From assembly GCA_017524725.1 (NCBI GenBank), contig JAFXUZ010000043.1, positions 1-64,000 of the forward strand: a stretch of 64,000 nucleotides of DNA. Direction: 5' to 3'. Each line of letters begins with the position of its first letter. Positions within the stretch are counted from its first letter, which is position 1. The notes below the pieces were generated by a model, which saw only the letters and a list, made by a program, of their open reading frames with translations, was not told where the DNA came from and did not search any database. Positions 1-9,500 of the stretch are shown here, piece by piece. Origin of the DNA: Clostridia bacterium. GTDB taxonomy: Bacteria > Bacillota > Clostridia > Christensenellales > Aristaeellaceae. The position numbers were made by a program, and so were the translations under genes.

Positions 1-286
1 TATATGCGGAAAGCCGAAATAAGCTGTTTTTCTAACAAAGGCGGCAGGCATTTGCAAATGTATTTGCATTTTTCCTTCAGAGAACGTCTCCAGATTAGAA
101 GAAAACGCTGGGAAGTGCTTATTTCCAGCCCCTTTCCAGCGCTTTTATGGCATTGTTTTCGTTAGGATATCGCTCGCCTAATAAGAAAACGATCAAACAT
201 CATCAGTCAAAGGTAATTTGCCTGTGATTTCATTCAGCCATTCTTCTCTTGATATTGCCGAGATACCTGTGACACGGTAAAGTGAA
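1..286. other. left-edge region without a recognisable gene
   Basis: No reading frame here has a convincing ribosome binding site or protein-like composition. A few short A/T-rich inverted motifs around gcatttgcaaatg (50-62) are visible, but nothing identifies them. The stretch ends at the terminator-like hairpin behind the minus-strand operon. Confidence 0.4.
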
Positions 287-313
287 GCAGGCCGCCAGGA
301 AATGGCGGCCTGC
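287..313 (-). terminator. terminator-like hairpin after the membrane hydrolase gene
   Basis: A perfect 10-bp stem (gcaggccgcc / ggcggcctgc) lies about 70 bases beyond the stop codon of the last gene in the minus-strand operon. On the minus strand it is followed by a moderately T-rich tract (ttcacttt) rather than a full T run, so termination is probable but not certain. Confidence 0.55.
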
Positions 314-380
314 GGTGAAGAGATGCTTTGGCTCAGAGAGATTCGGTGTGTTCCATGTCGAAACCGTATCATCACCGCGT

Positions 381-2711
381 TCAATACATCGGGATATACG
401 AGACGGAGGCAGAGATGGTCATCATGATGAAGATCATGCAGCAGGCCAGCGCGCCTGTCCAGACATTCCCGGTCAGCTTATAGAAGATCCGGTTGAAGAT
501 GGGCAGCAGGAACATCATGACCACCAGCGCGAAGACCATATTGATGTACAGCCATACTTCAGTGCCGCTGCCCCAGTAACCGTAGAACGGCACGCCTTTG
601 CTGAAATAGCATACATAATTGATCAGCAGAATGAACATGAGACCAATGCTGTTGGCCAATGCGCCTACCAGGAGGGTTTTCCATTCACTCCAGCCCTCGC
701 GGCCGATGCTGCAGTTCACACGGATGGAGTTGGAGATATAGAAGATGAAGATGATCGGGATGTACTCCCAGGCTGTTACGAACATCCGTGCGTTGATCGG
801 AGCGGCCGAGACCAGCATGAAGCGGAAATCCTGGTGGAACAAGCGATAACATGCATGCACAAGAAGATAGAAAGCGGCAAACATGATCACGGACAGCAGC
901 AACGCTTTCCCGGTGTTGGCCAGTACGCCGCTGCCTTTGCCTTGGCAGATCCTGATCGCCTTGAACTTGCCCCAGTCAAAGGGCTCCATTTCCTGGCCGT
1001 GCGCCTTGGCAGCTGCCTTTTCATAGACGTATTCGAGGAGGGTCGTGCCGAAGAAGATAATCAGGCCGATAGCACCGTTGATTGCCGCCCACAAAAGAAT
1101 GGCGTTAATCATGCGTGCGGGGAATACATAGGTGAATACACTGGCTGAGTTGCCCGTGGGGAAGATCTGTATGGAAAGGTGTGCAAGCGGGATATAATCC
1201 AGGCAAGCGATTACAGCGGTCAGAATCATGCAGAACCAGAAGATGACCTTGTGAGATATCGTCTGATGCTCCTGAAGGACGGGAACTTCAGTCACTGCTT
1301 TCTGGCTTTCCTTCATGCGCGCAAAGAAGGGCAGCTTCATCAGCACCGCACAGAGGGACAGAATGAAGGTAAAGGCGGCTGCCAGGGAGAGACCGTTCAG
1401 CAGTTCCTTGCCGAACCATACCTGCTGGCGGGGACTGAGCGACGTCTCGGCCCCGAGTGTTTCTCCGAAGAACTCAACGGTATTGGCAATGCTGACGGGA
1501 TCGTACATCTCAAAACAATGATTGATATCCTCGCGGTGGACGATACGGTAGGTCCCATTGCTCATATCACCGTACCCATAGTCGATGGCCACTGCGTCAT
1601 AGCCGTTGTTCTTTCCGTTGACTTCATTGATGAACCGGCGGGAGATGACCTCGAAGGAGGAGGTGTCGGTTTGATAACGGAAGGAGCCTTCATCATAATA
1701 AGCGTAGGAAAGCGCGGCGTTGCAGCGCAGGTTTGCGTACTTGTTGGCAGAGGATACCTTGATATAGCCGGAGATATAGACAGCTTTGATCACGCTTTCC
1801 TCAAAGCTCTTGCCGGCCATGTCCGCCGCCAGGGTGCAGACGTTCCCGCCGCCCGCGGAGTGCCCGACCGCGCCAAAACGGGTCTTGTCGCAGAATTTGA
1901 AATCATCTGTATTATTGTATACATACTGGACCAGGTATTCGACGCCGTTCGCACCGGTGGTCGATGTCTCCGTTGTACTGCCCTGGCCGCCCGGATCGGA
2001 ACAGAAGACGACAAAACCGCGGCGAGACAGCTCGATACAGTACTGGGACATGGTGGCCTTGGTGCGGGTAAAACCTGGGAGAACGAATACGACCGGCGCA
2101 GGCTGCTGTTCTGTCGCAGTAGCCGGCACATACATTGTGACAGCGTAAGTGGTATCGTTGGGCATCACGAAAGTCTTGCCGTTGATTTCACCACCATTAT
2201 ACTGCTCTGTCATGGCCTTGGTCAGGGTGAAATCGTTTACTGTGACCTTAAATCCTGACGTCTCGATGCAGTGTGCCCCGAAGCTGAACAGGAACACCAG
2301 CACAAGCGCAATGCACATAGTGATGAAGCGGGCTGACCTGGGCAGCGGCTTTTCAGCCTTTGTTTTGACAGGAGCGTCCTGGACATTTTTCCTGACCACC
2401 ACGAGTTCATCCTCCTGAGTGCGGAAATATGCAACGCAGTTTAGGATGAAAGCGGGCAGGCACAGCACACTGAGGATCAGACACGCCAGGTAACGGGACT
2501 GCTCCTTCTTTTCCAGGCGGCCCGACTTCATTTTATGCCGGATGTCGGTGATGACAAAGCCATTGACAAGCGTGATCAGCGCAAAAACTACACACAGCCA
2601 GTACAGAGGATTGGAGAGAGCGAAACAGCATGCTGCAGCGACCATCCACAAGCCGGTAAACACGTAGGAGCAGACCGCGGCTGCTTTCATCAGCTTATTC
2701 TTCAGATACAT
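381..2711 (-). CDS. polytopic membrane protein with an alpha/beta-hydrolase domain
   Basis: The 776-residue protein has three parts. Hydrophobic segments occupy about residues 10-60 and 128-150. A dienelactone-hydrolase-like alpha/beta-hydrolase domain spans about 160-415, with nucleophile elbow GHSAGGG near residue 285 and a candidate histidine in DINHCF. Roughly seven further membrane segments follow. The catalytic domain probably faces outside, which is an inference from topology. AAGGAGG sits seven bases before the ATG. It is the last gene of the operon led by the esterase at 7821 and begins 14 bases after the lipoprotein gene. The substrate is unknown; an ester or amide on the outer surface is the natural guess. 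The long C-terminal membrane half is not part of ordinary dienelactone hydrolases. Confidence 0.75.
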   Translation of the reverse strand: MYLKNKLMKAAAVCSYVFTGLWMVAAACCFALSNPLYWLCVVFALITLVNGFVITDIRHKMKSGRLEKKEQSRYLACLILSVLCLPAFILNCVAYFRTQEDELVVVRKNVQDAPVKTKAEKPLPRSARFITMCIALVLVFLFSFGAHCIETSGFKVTVNDFTLTKAMTEQYNGGEINGKTFVMPNDTTYAVTMYVPATATEQQPAPVVFVLPGFTRTKATMSQYCIELSRRGFVVFCSDPGGQGSTTETSTTGANGVEYLVQYVYNNTDDFKFCDKTRFGAVGHSAGGGNVCTLAADMAGKSFEESVIKAVYISGYIKVSSANKYANLRCNAALSYAYYDEGSFRYQTDTSSFEVISRRFINEVNGKNNGYDAVAIDYGYGDMSNGTYRIVHREDINHCFEMYDPVSIANTVEFFGETLGAETSLSPRQQVWFGKELLNGLSLAAAFTFILSLCAVLMKLPFFARMKESQKAVTEVPVLQEHQTISHKVIFWFCMILTAVIACLDYIPLAHLSIQIFPTGNSASVFTYVFPARMINAILLWAAINGAIGLIIFFGTTLLEYVYEKAAAKAHGQEMEPFDWGKFKAIRICQGKGSGVLANTGKALLLSVIMFAAFYLLVHACYRLFHQDFRFMLVSAAPINARMFVTAWEYIPIIFIFYISNSIRVNCSIGREGWSEWKTLLVGALANSIGLMFILLINYVCYFSKGVPFYGYWGSGTEVWLYINMVFALVVMMFLLPIFNRIFYKLTGNVWTGALACCMIFIMMTISASVSYIPMY

Positions 2712-2725
2712 GTTCGTTCCTCCTT

Positions 2726-3487
2726 TTAGTCAGCCTTGGCCACTGTGGAGCCGTAGGTATCCTGGATCCACGCGTAGACTTTCAGGCTAAGTTCCGTATC
2801 CGTCAGCCGGGCTGTAAAACGCTCCTTGGCACCGATCGTGATACCACCGACGTTTTCGATAAAGTCCACGCCTTCCTTCCACCCGCCGGTCCCGGTCAGG
2901 TTGTCCGTGTTGGACCATCCTACTGTGATATCCACATCAGCGTCCTTGGTGATGGCCGCGCAGGTATCACCCACACCGCCTTCATAGCCGCGGATCAGGA
3001 TGTCCATGTTTTCAGGCTGATAGCCCTCATGGCGCAGAAACTCATCGAGTCTGGTGCGGAAACTATCCATGTATTCCTGATTCAGACCGGAAGTACCTTC
3101 CTTGTTGTACCAGGCAATCACCAGATCGCGCTGCGGGGCGGGCACAAAGACCGCGCGGAGGACCACGCTGTGCACGTCATTCCGCAGCACTGACTGTATG
3201 TCATCGAACCGCACGAGCCCCTTGTTCGCAATCAGCGGCACTGTTTCAGCGTCAGCCTCGTTCCACGCCTCCTGTGTCGTCCAGCCCAGGAAAAGCTTCC
3301 CACCCGGCGCGTCCGGCTCGGCGATGACCGCGTTGTTGAATATATTGACCATTTCACATCCGACGATGCTGCCGTCCACTTCCAACACGACCTGGACGTC
3401 GCGCTCCAGACCTTTAATCATCGTGCAGCCGCTCAGGGCCATTGCGCAGAACAACATCAGCGCAACTACTGCCAGTGTCCTTTTCAT
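2726..3487 (-). CDS. lipoprotein with an InlB-like repeat
   Basis: This 253-residue protein starts with a lipoprotein signal peptide whose lipobox LSGC places the lipidated cysteine at residue 21. Residues about 30-75 resemble the InlB/Listeria-Bacteroides repeat (a valine-rich strand, then a KLFLGWTT-type turn). The remainder contains no motif I recognise. The start codon overlaps the stop of the malic enzyme gene by four bases (ATGA), and GGAGGAAGAAC lies upstream, so translation is probably coupled. The context suggests a surface-anchored accessory of the same operon; no catalytic function can be assigned. Confidence 0.7.
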   Translation of the reverse strand: MKRTLAVVALMLFCAMALSGCTMIKGLERDVQVVLEVDGSIVGCEMVNIFNNAVIAEPDAPGGKLFLGWTTQEAWNEADAETVPLIANKGLVRFDDIQSVLRNDVHSVVLRAVFVPAPQRDLVIAWYNKEGTSGLNQEYMDSFRTRLDEFLRHEGYQPENMDILIRGYEGGVGDTCAAITKDADVDITVGWSNTDNLTGTGGWKEGVDFIENVGGITIGAKERFTARLTDTELSLKVYAWIQDTYGSTVAKAD

Positions 3488-4680
3488 TGTTCTTCCTCCT
3501 GATCGATGGTCTTCTGTGCTACACCGGTCTCAATAGCCGCCTTGCGTACCGCCGCTGCTACGGATTCATGCGCACGCATGTCATATGCATAGGGAAGAAT
3601 ATAGTCGGGGCGGAGTTCGTCTTCTGTTACGCAGGCAGCAATTCCGCGGGAAGCCGCCATCATCATTTCCGCATTGACTGTCGTTGCACGTACATCCAGT
3701 GCGCCGCGGAAGAGGCCTGGGAACACCAGCACATTGTTAATCTGGTTCGGATACTCCGAAGAGCCGGTGCCAACAATGTATGCGCCTGCCTCTTTCGCGT
3801 CCTGCGGTGGGATCTCCGGTACAGGGTTTGCGCAGGTAAAGAGGATCGGCTTTTCTGCCATGGAGCGCACCATATCCTTGGTGATGCAGTTCGGGCCAGA
3901 TACGCCGACAAGCACGTCCGCGCCTTTCATGGCGTCGGCCAGCGTGCCTGTCAGTTTCCGGCGGTTGGTGATCTTCGCCAGCTCCTGCTGCGCCGGGTTG
4001 AACTGGGTGTCGCCTTCCCCCAGGATGCCCGCCCGGTCGCAGACAGTCATATCCTGCACGCCGAAGGCCATCAGGAATTTCGATATGGCGATCCCGGCGG
4101 CTCCGGCTCCGTTGACCACCACACGGATCTCCTCAATCTTCTTTCCTGCCAGCTTCAGCGCGTTCAGCAGCGCCGCAGCGGTCACGATGGCCGTGCCGTG
4201 CTGATCGTCGTGGAATACGGGGATGTCCAGATCCTCTTTCAGGCGGCGCTCGATCTCAAAGCAGCGGGGCGCGGAGATGTCCTCCAGGTTGATGCCGCCG
4301 AAGGAACCGGCGAAAAGCTCAATGGCTCGAATGATCTCATCGGTGTCCTTGGAGTGGATGCACAGCGGATAGGCATCCACGTCGCCGAAAGCCTTGAACA
4401 AGGCGCACTTGCCTTCCATGACGGGCATGCCGGCCTCCGGGCCGATATCTCCCAGGCCCAGCACTGCCGTGCCGTCCGTGATGACAGGCACCGTGTTCCA
4501 CCGCCGGGTGAGTTCAAAGCTCTTATCCACGTCCTCATGGATGGCCATGCAGGGTTCTGCCACGCCGGGCGTGTAGGCCAGGGAGAGCTTTTCCCTGCTG
4601 TCTACTTCGACGCGCGGGACGACTTCGATCTTTCCTTTCCACTCCGCATGTTTCCTGAGCGACTCAGCTCTGAAGTTCAT
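3484..4680 (-). CDS. NAD(P)-dependent malic enzyme (malate to pyruvate and CO2)
   Basis: The 398-residue protein has the length and layout of short bacterial malic enzymes. The N-terminal malic domain contains [11 protein letters not shown] and [15 protein letters not shown]; the metal-binding EDI (INLEDIS) and FHDDQHGTA follow, then a Rossmann domain with NGAGAAGIA. It oxidatively decarboxylates malate to pyruvate in the cytoplasm. GGAGG lies eight bases before the ATG. It sits directly behind a YfcC-type carrier gene, so imported dicarboxylate feeding this enzyme is a reasonable inference. Cofactor preference cannot be read with confidence. Confidence 0.93.
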   Translation of the reverse strand: MNFRAESLRKHAEWKGKIEVVPRVEVDSREKLSLAYTPGVAEPCMAIHEDVDKSFELTRRWNTVPVITDGTAVLGLGDIGPEAGMPVMEGKCALFKAFGDVDAYPLCIHSKDTDEIIRAIELFAGSFGGINLEDISAPRCFEIERRLKEDLDIPVFHDDQHGTAIVTAAALLNALKLAGKKIEEIRVVVNGAGAAGIAISKFLMAFGVQDMTVCDRAGILGEGDTQFNPAQQELAKITNRRKLTGTLADAMKGADVLVGVSGPNCITKDMVRSMAEKPILFTCANPVPEIPPQDAKEAGAYIVGTGSSEYPNQINNVLVFPGLFRGALDVRATTVNAEMMMAASRGIAACVTEDELRPDYILPYAYDMRAHESVAAAVRKAAIETGVAQKTIDQEEEQ

Positions 4681-4698
4681 TTTGTGTATCCTCCTTGT

Positions 4699-6066
4699 TC
4701 AGAATGGTCCATAATGAATGGCGGTACCGAGAATGATGAATGCCGCACCGATCAGGATAAAGACCAGCAGCCACTTCCAGGCGAATTTCAGCCAACGGTC
4801 CAGGCTGATGCCGGCGTATCCGATGCTGGCCATCAGCACGCTGGATACCGGCGTGATCAGGTTGGTGAACGCGTCGCCGAAGTTGAAGGTCTGTACCACA
4901 GTCTGCTGGGTGAGGCCCAGCACCTCGCCAACGCCGGAGAAAATCGGGATCACGGTGGTGGCCTGAGAGGAGGAAGAGCACAGCACGCAGTTGATGATCA
5001 GGTTGCTGATGTACATGCCGATGGCGGAGATGAAGGTGGAGCCGCCGGAGAATAGCTGCGCCATGGCATGAACGATCGTGTGGATGATGTTGCCGGAGGA
5101 GAGGATGGTATTGATGCCCGTGGCAAAGGCAACCACCAGGGCAGCGCCCGCCATGGTCTTTGCGCCGTTGACAAACTCCGTGGCGATCTCGCTGGGCTTG
5201 AACCCGCAGATCAGACCGCAGACAACGGCAGTCACCATGAACACGGCGGGGATGGCGTCGGCGGTGCTCCAGCCATGGGTCGCGCCATATACCAGCACGA
5301 CGAAGCCAATGATGAAAGCGATCAGCGCGATCAGGCGGCGGGTTGTCAGTTCCTCGGACTGAGGCGCTTCAAGTTCCGCCGCATCCGATGCAGGAAGCGG
5401 AGACTGTTTGCGAAGCTTATGCACATAGCGCACCAGGAAGAAGGAGCCTGCAGCCCACAGCACCACGGTTGCGGCGATGCGCAGAGGCCAGCCGGAAAAA
5501 ATCTCGAGTCCAACCAGATTCTGTGCCACCGCTGTGGAGGAGGTGCAGAACGCGCCGCCCGCCTGCCCGCTGATCTCACCCATCAGTACCAGCGCAACAC
5601 CGGTGAAGGCGTCCGCGCCCATGCTCTTGGCAAGCATCAGCGCCATGGGCACAAAGGCGATGATGGGGGTATTGATGCCCATCGCCCCAAGCACTGAGAA
5701 GATGCCCAGGAGAATCGGGATGAGCAGCACCAACCGGTCCTTGTAGGTGGAAACCAGTTTGCCGATGGAGGCGTCAATGCACTTGGTCTTATTGATGATG
5801 CCCATAGCACCGGCGATAATGGTGATCATCGCGATGATGGCCACCTGCTTGCTGAAGCCGCCGGGCAGCGCCAGGATCGCCTGCCATGGATTCACCGGCG
5901 TCTGATCAATGTAGTGGAAGGAGGAAGCGTCGATGGCCTTCCTGCCGTTGATTTCGATCATGTCGTAAGCGCCGGCAGGGATGATGTAGGTAGCCAGTGT
6001 CGCAAGCGCCGCAATCATCAGCATGATGATGAGCTGGTGGGGCATTTTGAATGCCTTTTTCTTCAT
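4699..6066 (-). CDS. YfcC/DcuC-type carboxylate carrier
   Basis: The 455-residue protein is almost wholly hydrophobic, with about twelve membrane segments. It shows the YfcC-family pattern: an N-terminal YIIPAGAYD segment, GINTPIIAFVPMALMLAKSMG, and a C-terminal half rich in small residues with the CVLCSSSSQATTVIPIF hairpin. The family belongs to the IT superfamily that includes C4-dicarboxylate carriers; most members have no tested substrate. Malate or a related acid is inferred from the malic enzyme gene 18 bases downstream. The start is supported by GAGGAGG. An amino-acid substrate, as proposed for some relatives, remains possible. Confidence 0.85.
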   Translation of the reverse strand: MKKKAFKMPHQLIIMLMIAALATLATYIIPAGAYDMIEINGRKAIDASSFHYIDQTPVNPWQAILALPGGFSKQVAIIAMITIIAGAMGIINKTKCIDASIGKLVSTYKDRLVLLIPILLGIFSVLGAMGINTPIIAFVPMALMLAKSMGADAFTGVALVLMGEISGQAGGAFCTSSTAVAQNLVGLEIFSGWPLRIAATVVLWAAGSFFLVRYVHKLRKQSPLPASDAAELEAPQSEELTTRRLIALIAFIIGFVVLVYGATHGWSTADAIPAVFMVTAVVCGLICGFKPSEIATEFVNGAKTMAGAALVVAFATGINTILSSGNIIHTIVHAMAQLFSGGSTFISAIGMYISNLIINCVLCSSSSQATTVIPIFSGVGEVLGLTQQTVVQTFNFGDAFTNLITPVSSVLMASIGYAGISLDRWLKFAWKWLLVFILIGAAFIILGTAIHYGPF

Positions 6067-6102
6067 GGAATGATCCTCCTCTGTCTCTCCATACCGTGTT
6101 GT

Positions 6103-7821
6103 TCATGCTCTGTAGTACAGCTGACCATCTTTGCCGCGCCGGAACTGGGAGAACAGCGCATCCCAGCTGATCCAGCTTTCCTCGGGGAAGTTGGCATGGG
6201 CCATATCCCGCACAATGCCCACCGTGAGCATCGGCACCCCCTGTGTATCCGGATAGCAGTACCAGGTGATCGGATCGGTCTTCCAGGTCTGCATCCGTTT
6301 CGGATCCAGTCCGCAGCGCGCCATCTTTTCCATGATATCTGCTTTCAGTTCAGGAATCAGCCGGAAGGGAAGATCGGGGTCCTCTCCTGGCTCCGTACAG
6401 AACGGATCATGCTCCCCGCATATGAACATGGTGGGAATCACCGGCGTCGTTTTCTCATAATGGCTGTGAACTTTCCTGGGGTGATACATGCCAGACCAGC
6501 TGGCGCAGGCGGTGAACAGGTCGCTGGCACTGGTGCTCAGCACATCTGCCATGATGCCGCCGCTGCTCTGCCCACAGGCGTAGATGCGGCCTGGATCAAT
6601 GGGCAGCCGCTCTTTCATATCCCGGATCATTTCCCGGATGAAGCCCACATCGTCAATCGATTTCCCCTCATAACTGCCGTTCCAGTAGAGCACGTTTTTC
6701 AGCCCGCCGGGCTTCTGCTGATGGATACCGGCCTGGGGATACACGACAATGAATCGCCGGGCTTCTGCCACCAGATGCATGTCCGTGAGGTCGAAGAAGG
6801 AAGCGGCTGTGCCGCCCCGCCCGTGCATGACTACCACCAGTGGCCATTTCTGATCGGGAGTGCAGGTTTCTGGTACGTATTCATACCAGAGCCGGGTCAT
6901 ACCGTCGATTTTCCGCTCCTGCAGCACGGCACCTGACTTCAGCGGATCTTTGTAGGAACGCAGATTTTTACCGTCAAATCCGCGATGCCGTCTTGCCAGT
7001 GTCAGAAAGCTCCAGGTCTTTTCCAACGCTTCCTGTGTCATGGTCTCCGTACCTAGTGTCAGTCTCACCTGGGCGAGCTGCTCTTCGTTCACCTCGCTGC
7101 GGGAACGAACTGCCGGCGGCATCCAGATTGCGTCTGCTCCATCACCTGAGAGTGGTGTTGGATCCACGTGATTCTCTTCTTTCCAATAGGTCAGGGCGGA
7201 TTCCACAGACGGCGAAAGCTCCTTCACCATCATCCAGATGGGAACGGGGCACTTGGCTGCCGTGATGCGCAGTTCCGTCAGCCCCTGTTCTGTCTGTTGG
7301 GCGGTTGCATACCGTGTTTCATTCAGGTGGTGCTGCAGTTCTCCGAAGCTGACCAGCCCGCTCCATTCACTGGCCATACGCTGAACCGCCTGGTGCGCTA
7401 CAATAGCCCCATCCCCTACGCCGCAGGCATAGATGTTATCCTGCATCGTAACGTACCAGTCACGCTGCTGGATGGCTTTGTAGACATCGTTCATGTAATC
7501 TGCGTCGGTACCATCCGTCTTCCAGCCAGTCGCCGCCGGTACCAGCAGGTGAACGAAGATTTGACGGCGATCAGCAAGTGCGCGGAGACCTGTGCTTTCG
7601 AGGAAATCCAGTGGTTCGCTGCCGGAAGGAGCTGCAACGACGAAACAGGGCTGGTCATTTTCGAGACCTGCCGGAATGTAAGTGTAGAAGGTTCTGGAAG
7701 AAGCGGCGGATTTTGTGGTTTCCCTGAAGAAGCCGTGAATCAGGGAGCGATTGGGGTGGTCAAGGTCGACGGGCAAGCTCTCTGCGGAAACGGGAAATTC
7801 TCTCAGTGCTGGTTGCTTCAT
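6103..7821 (-). CDS. tandem alpha/beta-hydrolase, PHB-depolymerase/esterase-like
   Basis: The C-terminal half (about residues 300-572) resembles polyhydroxybutyrate depolymerase and feruloyl-esterase proteins. It has the oxyanion segment MHGRGGTAASF, the nucleophile elbow CGQSSGG, the acid in CGEHDPF and the histidine in RDMAHANFPE. The N-terminal half follows a similar fold order, but its elbow reads ACGVGDGA, with no serine, so it is probably non-catalytic. No signal peptide is visible, so the enzyme appears cytoplasmic. It is the first gene of a five-gene operon opposite a LysR regulator and lies 36 bases ahead of the carrier gene. It may release an organic acid for the malic enzyme; the actual ester is unknown. 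Confidence 0.75.
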   Translation of the reverse strand: MKQPALREFPVSAESLPVDLDHPNRSLIHGFFRETTKSAASSRTFYTYIPAGLENDQPCFVVAAPSGSEPLDFLESTGLRALADRRQIFVHLLVPAATGWKTDGTDADYMNDVYKAIQQRDWYVTMQDNIYACGVGDGAIVAHQAVQRMASEWSGLVSFGELQHHLNETRYATAQQTEQGLTELRITAAKCPVPIWMMVKELSPSVESALTYWKEENHVDPTPLSGDGADAIWMPPAVRSRSEVNEEQLAQVRLTLGTETMTQEALEKTWSFLTLARRHRGFDGKNLRSYKDPLKSGAVLQERKIDGMTRLWYEYVPETCTPDQKWPLVVVMHGRGGTAASFFDLTDMHLVAEARRFIVVYPQAGIHQQKPGGLKNVLYWNGSYEGKSIDDVGFIREMIRDMKERLPIDPGRIYACGQSSGGIMADVLSTSASDLFTACASWSGMYHPRKVHSHYEKTTPVIPTMFICGEHDPFCTEPGEDPDLPFRLIPELKADIMEKMARCGLDPKRMQTWKTDPITWYCYPDTQGVPMLTVGIVRDMAHANFPEESWISWDALFSQFRRGKDGQLYYRA

Positions 7822-7902
7822 GAATCAACACCTCTCGCGTTTTCTATTCTGGTTTTATTATAACCGGATTAGCTATTATGTCAATTTTATGGTTTTTATA
7901 CG

Positions 7903-8001
7903 AGTATTAATTCGATTTATATATATCTATGTAAGCACTCTTTACTTGACATGTTGCAAAGAAACTTATATAATTTGTTCGTAGTATTAATTTGATTTAT
8001 A
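7903..8001. promoter_or_regulatory. pair of direct repeats, candidate LysR binding sites
   Basis: The 19-base motif agtattaattcgatttata at 7903-7921 recurs with one mismatch at 7983-8001, eighty bases apart. The first copy lies upstream of the lysR promoter and between the two divergent genes. The second begins about where lysR transcription should start. This is the layout expected for a regulator that controls both itself and the divergent operon; binding is inferred. Confidence 0.6.
7946..7974 (+). promoter_or_regulatory. consensus sigma-A promoter for the lysR gene
   Basis: TTGACA at 7946-7951 and TATAAT at 7969-7974 are separated by 17 bases, a perfect match to the housekeeping consensus. 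The predicted start near 7981 gives a leader of about 40 bases before the ATG at 8021. Confidence 0.88.
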
Positions 8002-8020
8002 GAGCGAAGGAGGTACCGGT

Positions 8021-8965
8021 ATGCAGAATGAGCTGATCTATATTGAAACAGTATGGCAGAAGGGCAGCTTTTCCAAGGCTGCGCAAGCCTTGTACCTGAC
8101 CCAGCCAGCGCTGAGTCTGGCCATTCAGAAAGTGGAAAACGAAATCGGCATGCCGCTCTTCGATCGCTCAAAAAAACCGCTTGCCCTGACGGAAGCGGGA
8201 CAGATTTATCTTGACCATATTCGTCAGGTCAAAGCATTGGAGGAGGAAAGAAAAAACCGGCTGTATGATATCACATCCATGCAGCGCGGCTTGATCCGAA
8301 TCGGCGCGACGAGTTATCTTATCTCTCATATTCTTCCGCCTGTGCTGCAGATGTTCCATCAAAAGTATCCGAAAATCAGACTGCAGATTTGTGAAGCTGG
8401 TTCCTTTGAACTGAGGGAAATGCTAATCGAACAGCAGCTTGATGTGATTTTTATCAGCCGTGTTGACAAGGATTTGCCTTATGATCTACACCCTGGTTTT
8501 CAGGATCACTTAATCCTTTGTGTTCCCGATATTCTTCACAGCGAAGAAATCATGAAAGACGCAGCATTGACCGGGGAAGATATCAAAGCAGGGAAGCATT
8601 TACAGGATGACTGTCCCCGCGCAGAACTGAAATGTTTTTCGGATCTGCCCATGATCCTGCTGGAAGAAAAATACGACCTTCGCCGCCGTGCAGACGACAT
8701 TTTCATGGACAGCGGCATAAAAATCAAACCACAGCTGGAAGTAGCTCAATTACTGACAGCGCGTGCGCTTTCCTATGCGGGGTTAGGAGCGACATTGATC
8801 CCGGACAGAGCGATTCTTCCCGCTCAGAATGGAGTTCATTATTATCGGCTGGATCATCCCCAAGCCGTTCGCAATATGATGCTCGTCACGAACAAAAGAA
8901 GCTATGTCTCTTTTGCACTGCAACGGTTTATGGAAGCTTTTTCTCTGGTTTACAGCGCAGAATGA
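8021..8965 (+). CDS. LysR-family transcription regulator
   Basis: The 314-residue protein has the standard LysR layout: an N-terminal winged helix-turn-helix (about residues 1-60, SFSKAAQALYLTQPALSLAI) and a two-lobed effector-binding domain from about 90 to the end. AGGAGG precedes the ATG. It is divergent from the esterase/carrier/malic-enzyme operon with about 200 bases between them. LysR proteins typically activate such a divergent operon in response to a pathway metabolite, so malate or a related acid is the likely signal; this is inferred from context. Confidence 0.92.
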   Translation: MQNELIYIETVWQKGSFSKAAQALYLTQPALSLAIQKVENEIGMPLFDRSKKPLALTEAGQIYLDHIRQVKALEEERKNRLYDITSMQRGLIRIGATSYLISHILPPVLQMFHQKYPKIRLQICEAGSFELREMLIEQQLDVIFISRVDKDLPYDLHPGFQDHLILCVPDILHSEEIMKDAALTGEDIKAGKHLQDDCPRAELKCFSDLPMILLEEKYDLRRRADDIFMDSGIKIKPQLEVAQLLTARALSYAGLGATLIPDRAILPAQNGVHYYRLDHPQAVRNMMLVTNKRSYVSFALQRFMEAFSLVYSAE

Positions 8966-9207
8966 CACTACATACTGCTTCAATAATTATCATCCATGCC
9001 TATGATATTTATATTTTACCACCATGCATTTTTTGTCAAATTTATTGGCCAATCAACATCTGATCCATAATCGCCATAAAAGTATATGCGGTAGAATAAC
9101 TTCCCCGTTTACAATACCATTTCCCCAAACGACAGAGTTGCAGCTTCCATTCCCGCTGGTAGAATAGAAAGATGTTTATCTCACTACCAGATCCGGAGGC
9201 GACATTC

Positions 9208-9500
9208 ATGACGTTGCACGATGCTTCTAAGGAATTTGAACTTGACTGCAAGGTACGGCACTTGTCACCTAAAACAATTGATAACTATACCAAGCAATTG
9301 CGGTATCTTGAAAATCACCTCTCCATTGAGTTTTCAATCCTGAACATCAAAGATGTGAAACCAGCTCATATCAAGAGCTTTATGGCCATGATGGATGATG
9401 CTGGCAGGAAGTCACAATACATTAACGATCTACTCAAGGTTTTCAAAACCTTTTTCACCTATCTGGAGGCTGAAGGATATCCAAAGGCAGGAATTCGGGA
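9208..9500 (+). pseudogene. truncated tyrosine recombinase, core-binding domain only
   Basis: The frame begins at ATG 9208 behind CCGGAGGCGACATTC. For about 95 residues it reads as a typical SAM-like core-binding domain (LSPKTIDNYTKQLRYLENHL, then YINDLLKVFKTFFTYLEAEGY). After EGYPKAG the sequence loses family character and the frame closes at 9603. The whole catalytic domain with its Arg/His/Tyr residues is absent. The break lies at the left side of the integrated element at about 9500-13850, so disruption by that element or a linked deletion is likely. Confidence 0.7.

Noticed and set aside
193-384. A minus-strand frame of 63 codons at the left edge
   Set aside because: It crosses the terminator-like hairpin behind the operon and has no ribosome binding site or family pattern.
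3442-5055. A 537-codon open frame on the plus strand
   Set aside because: It runs antisense across the malic enzyme gene and the end of the carrier gene, both of which have clear family motifs. Its protein is histidine- and glycine-rich, as expected for a mirror frame.
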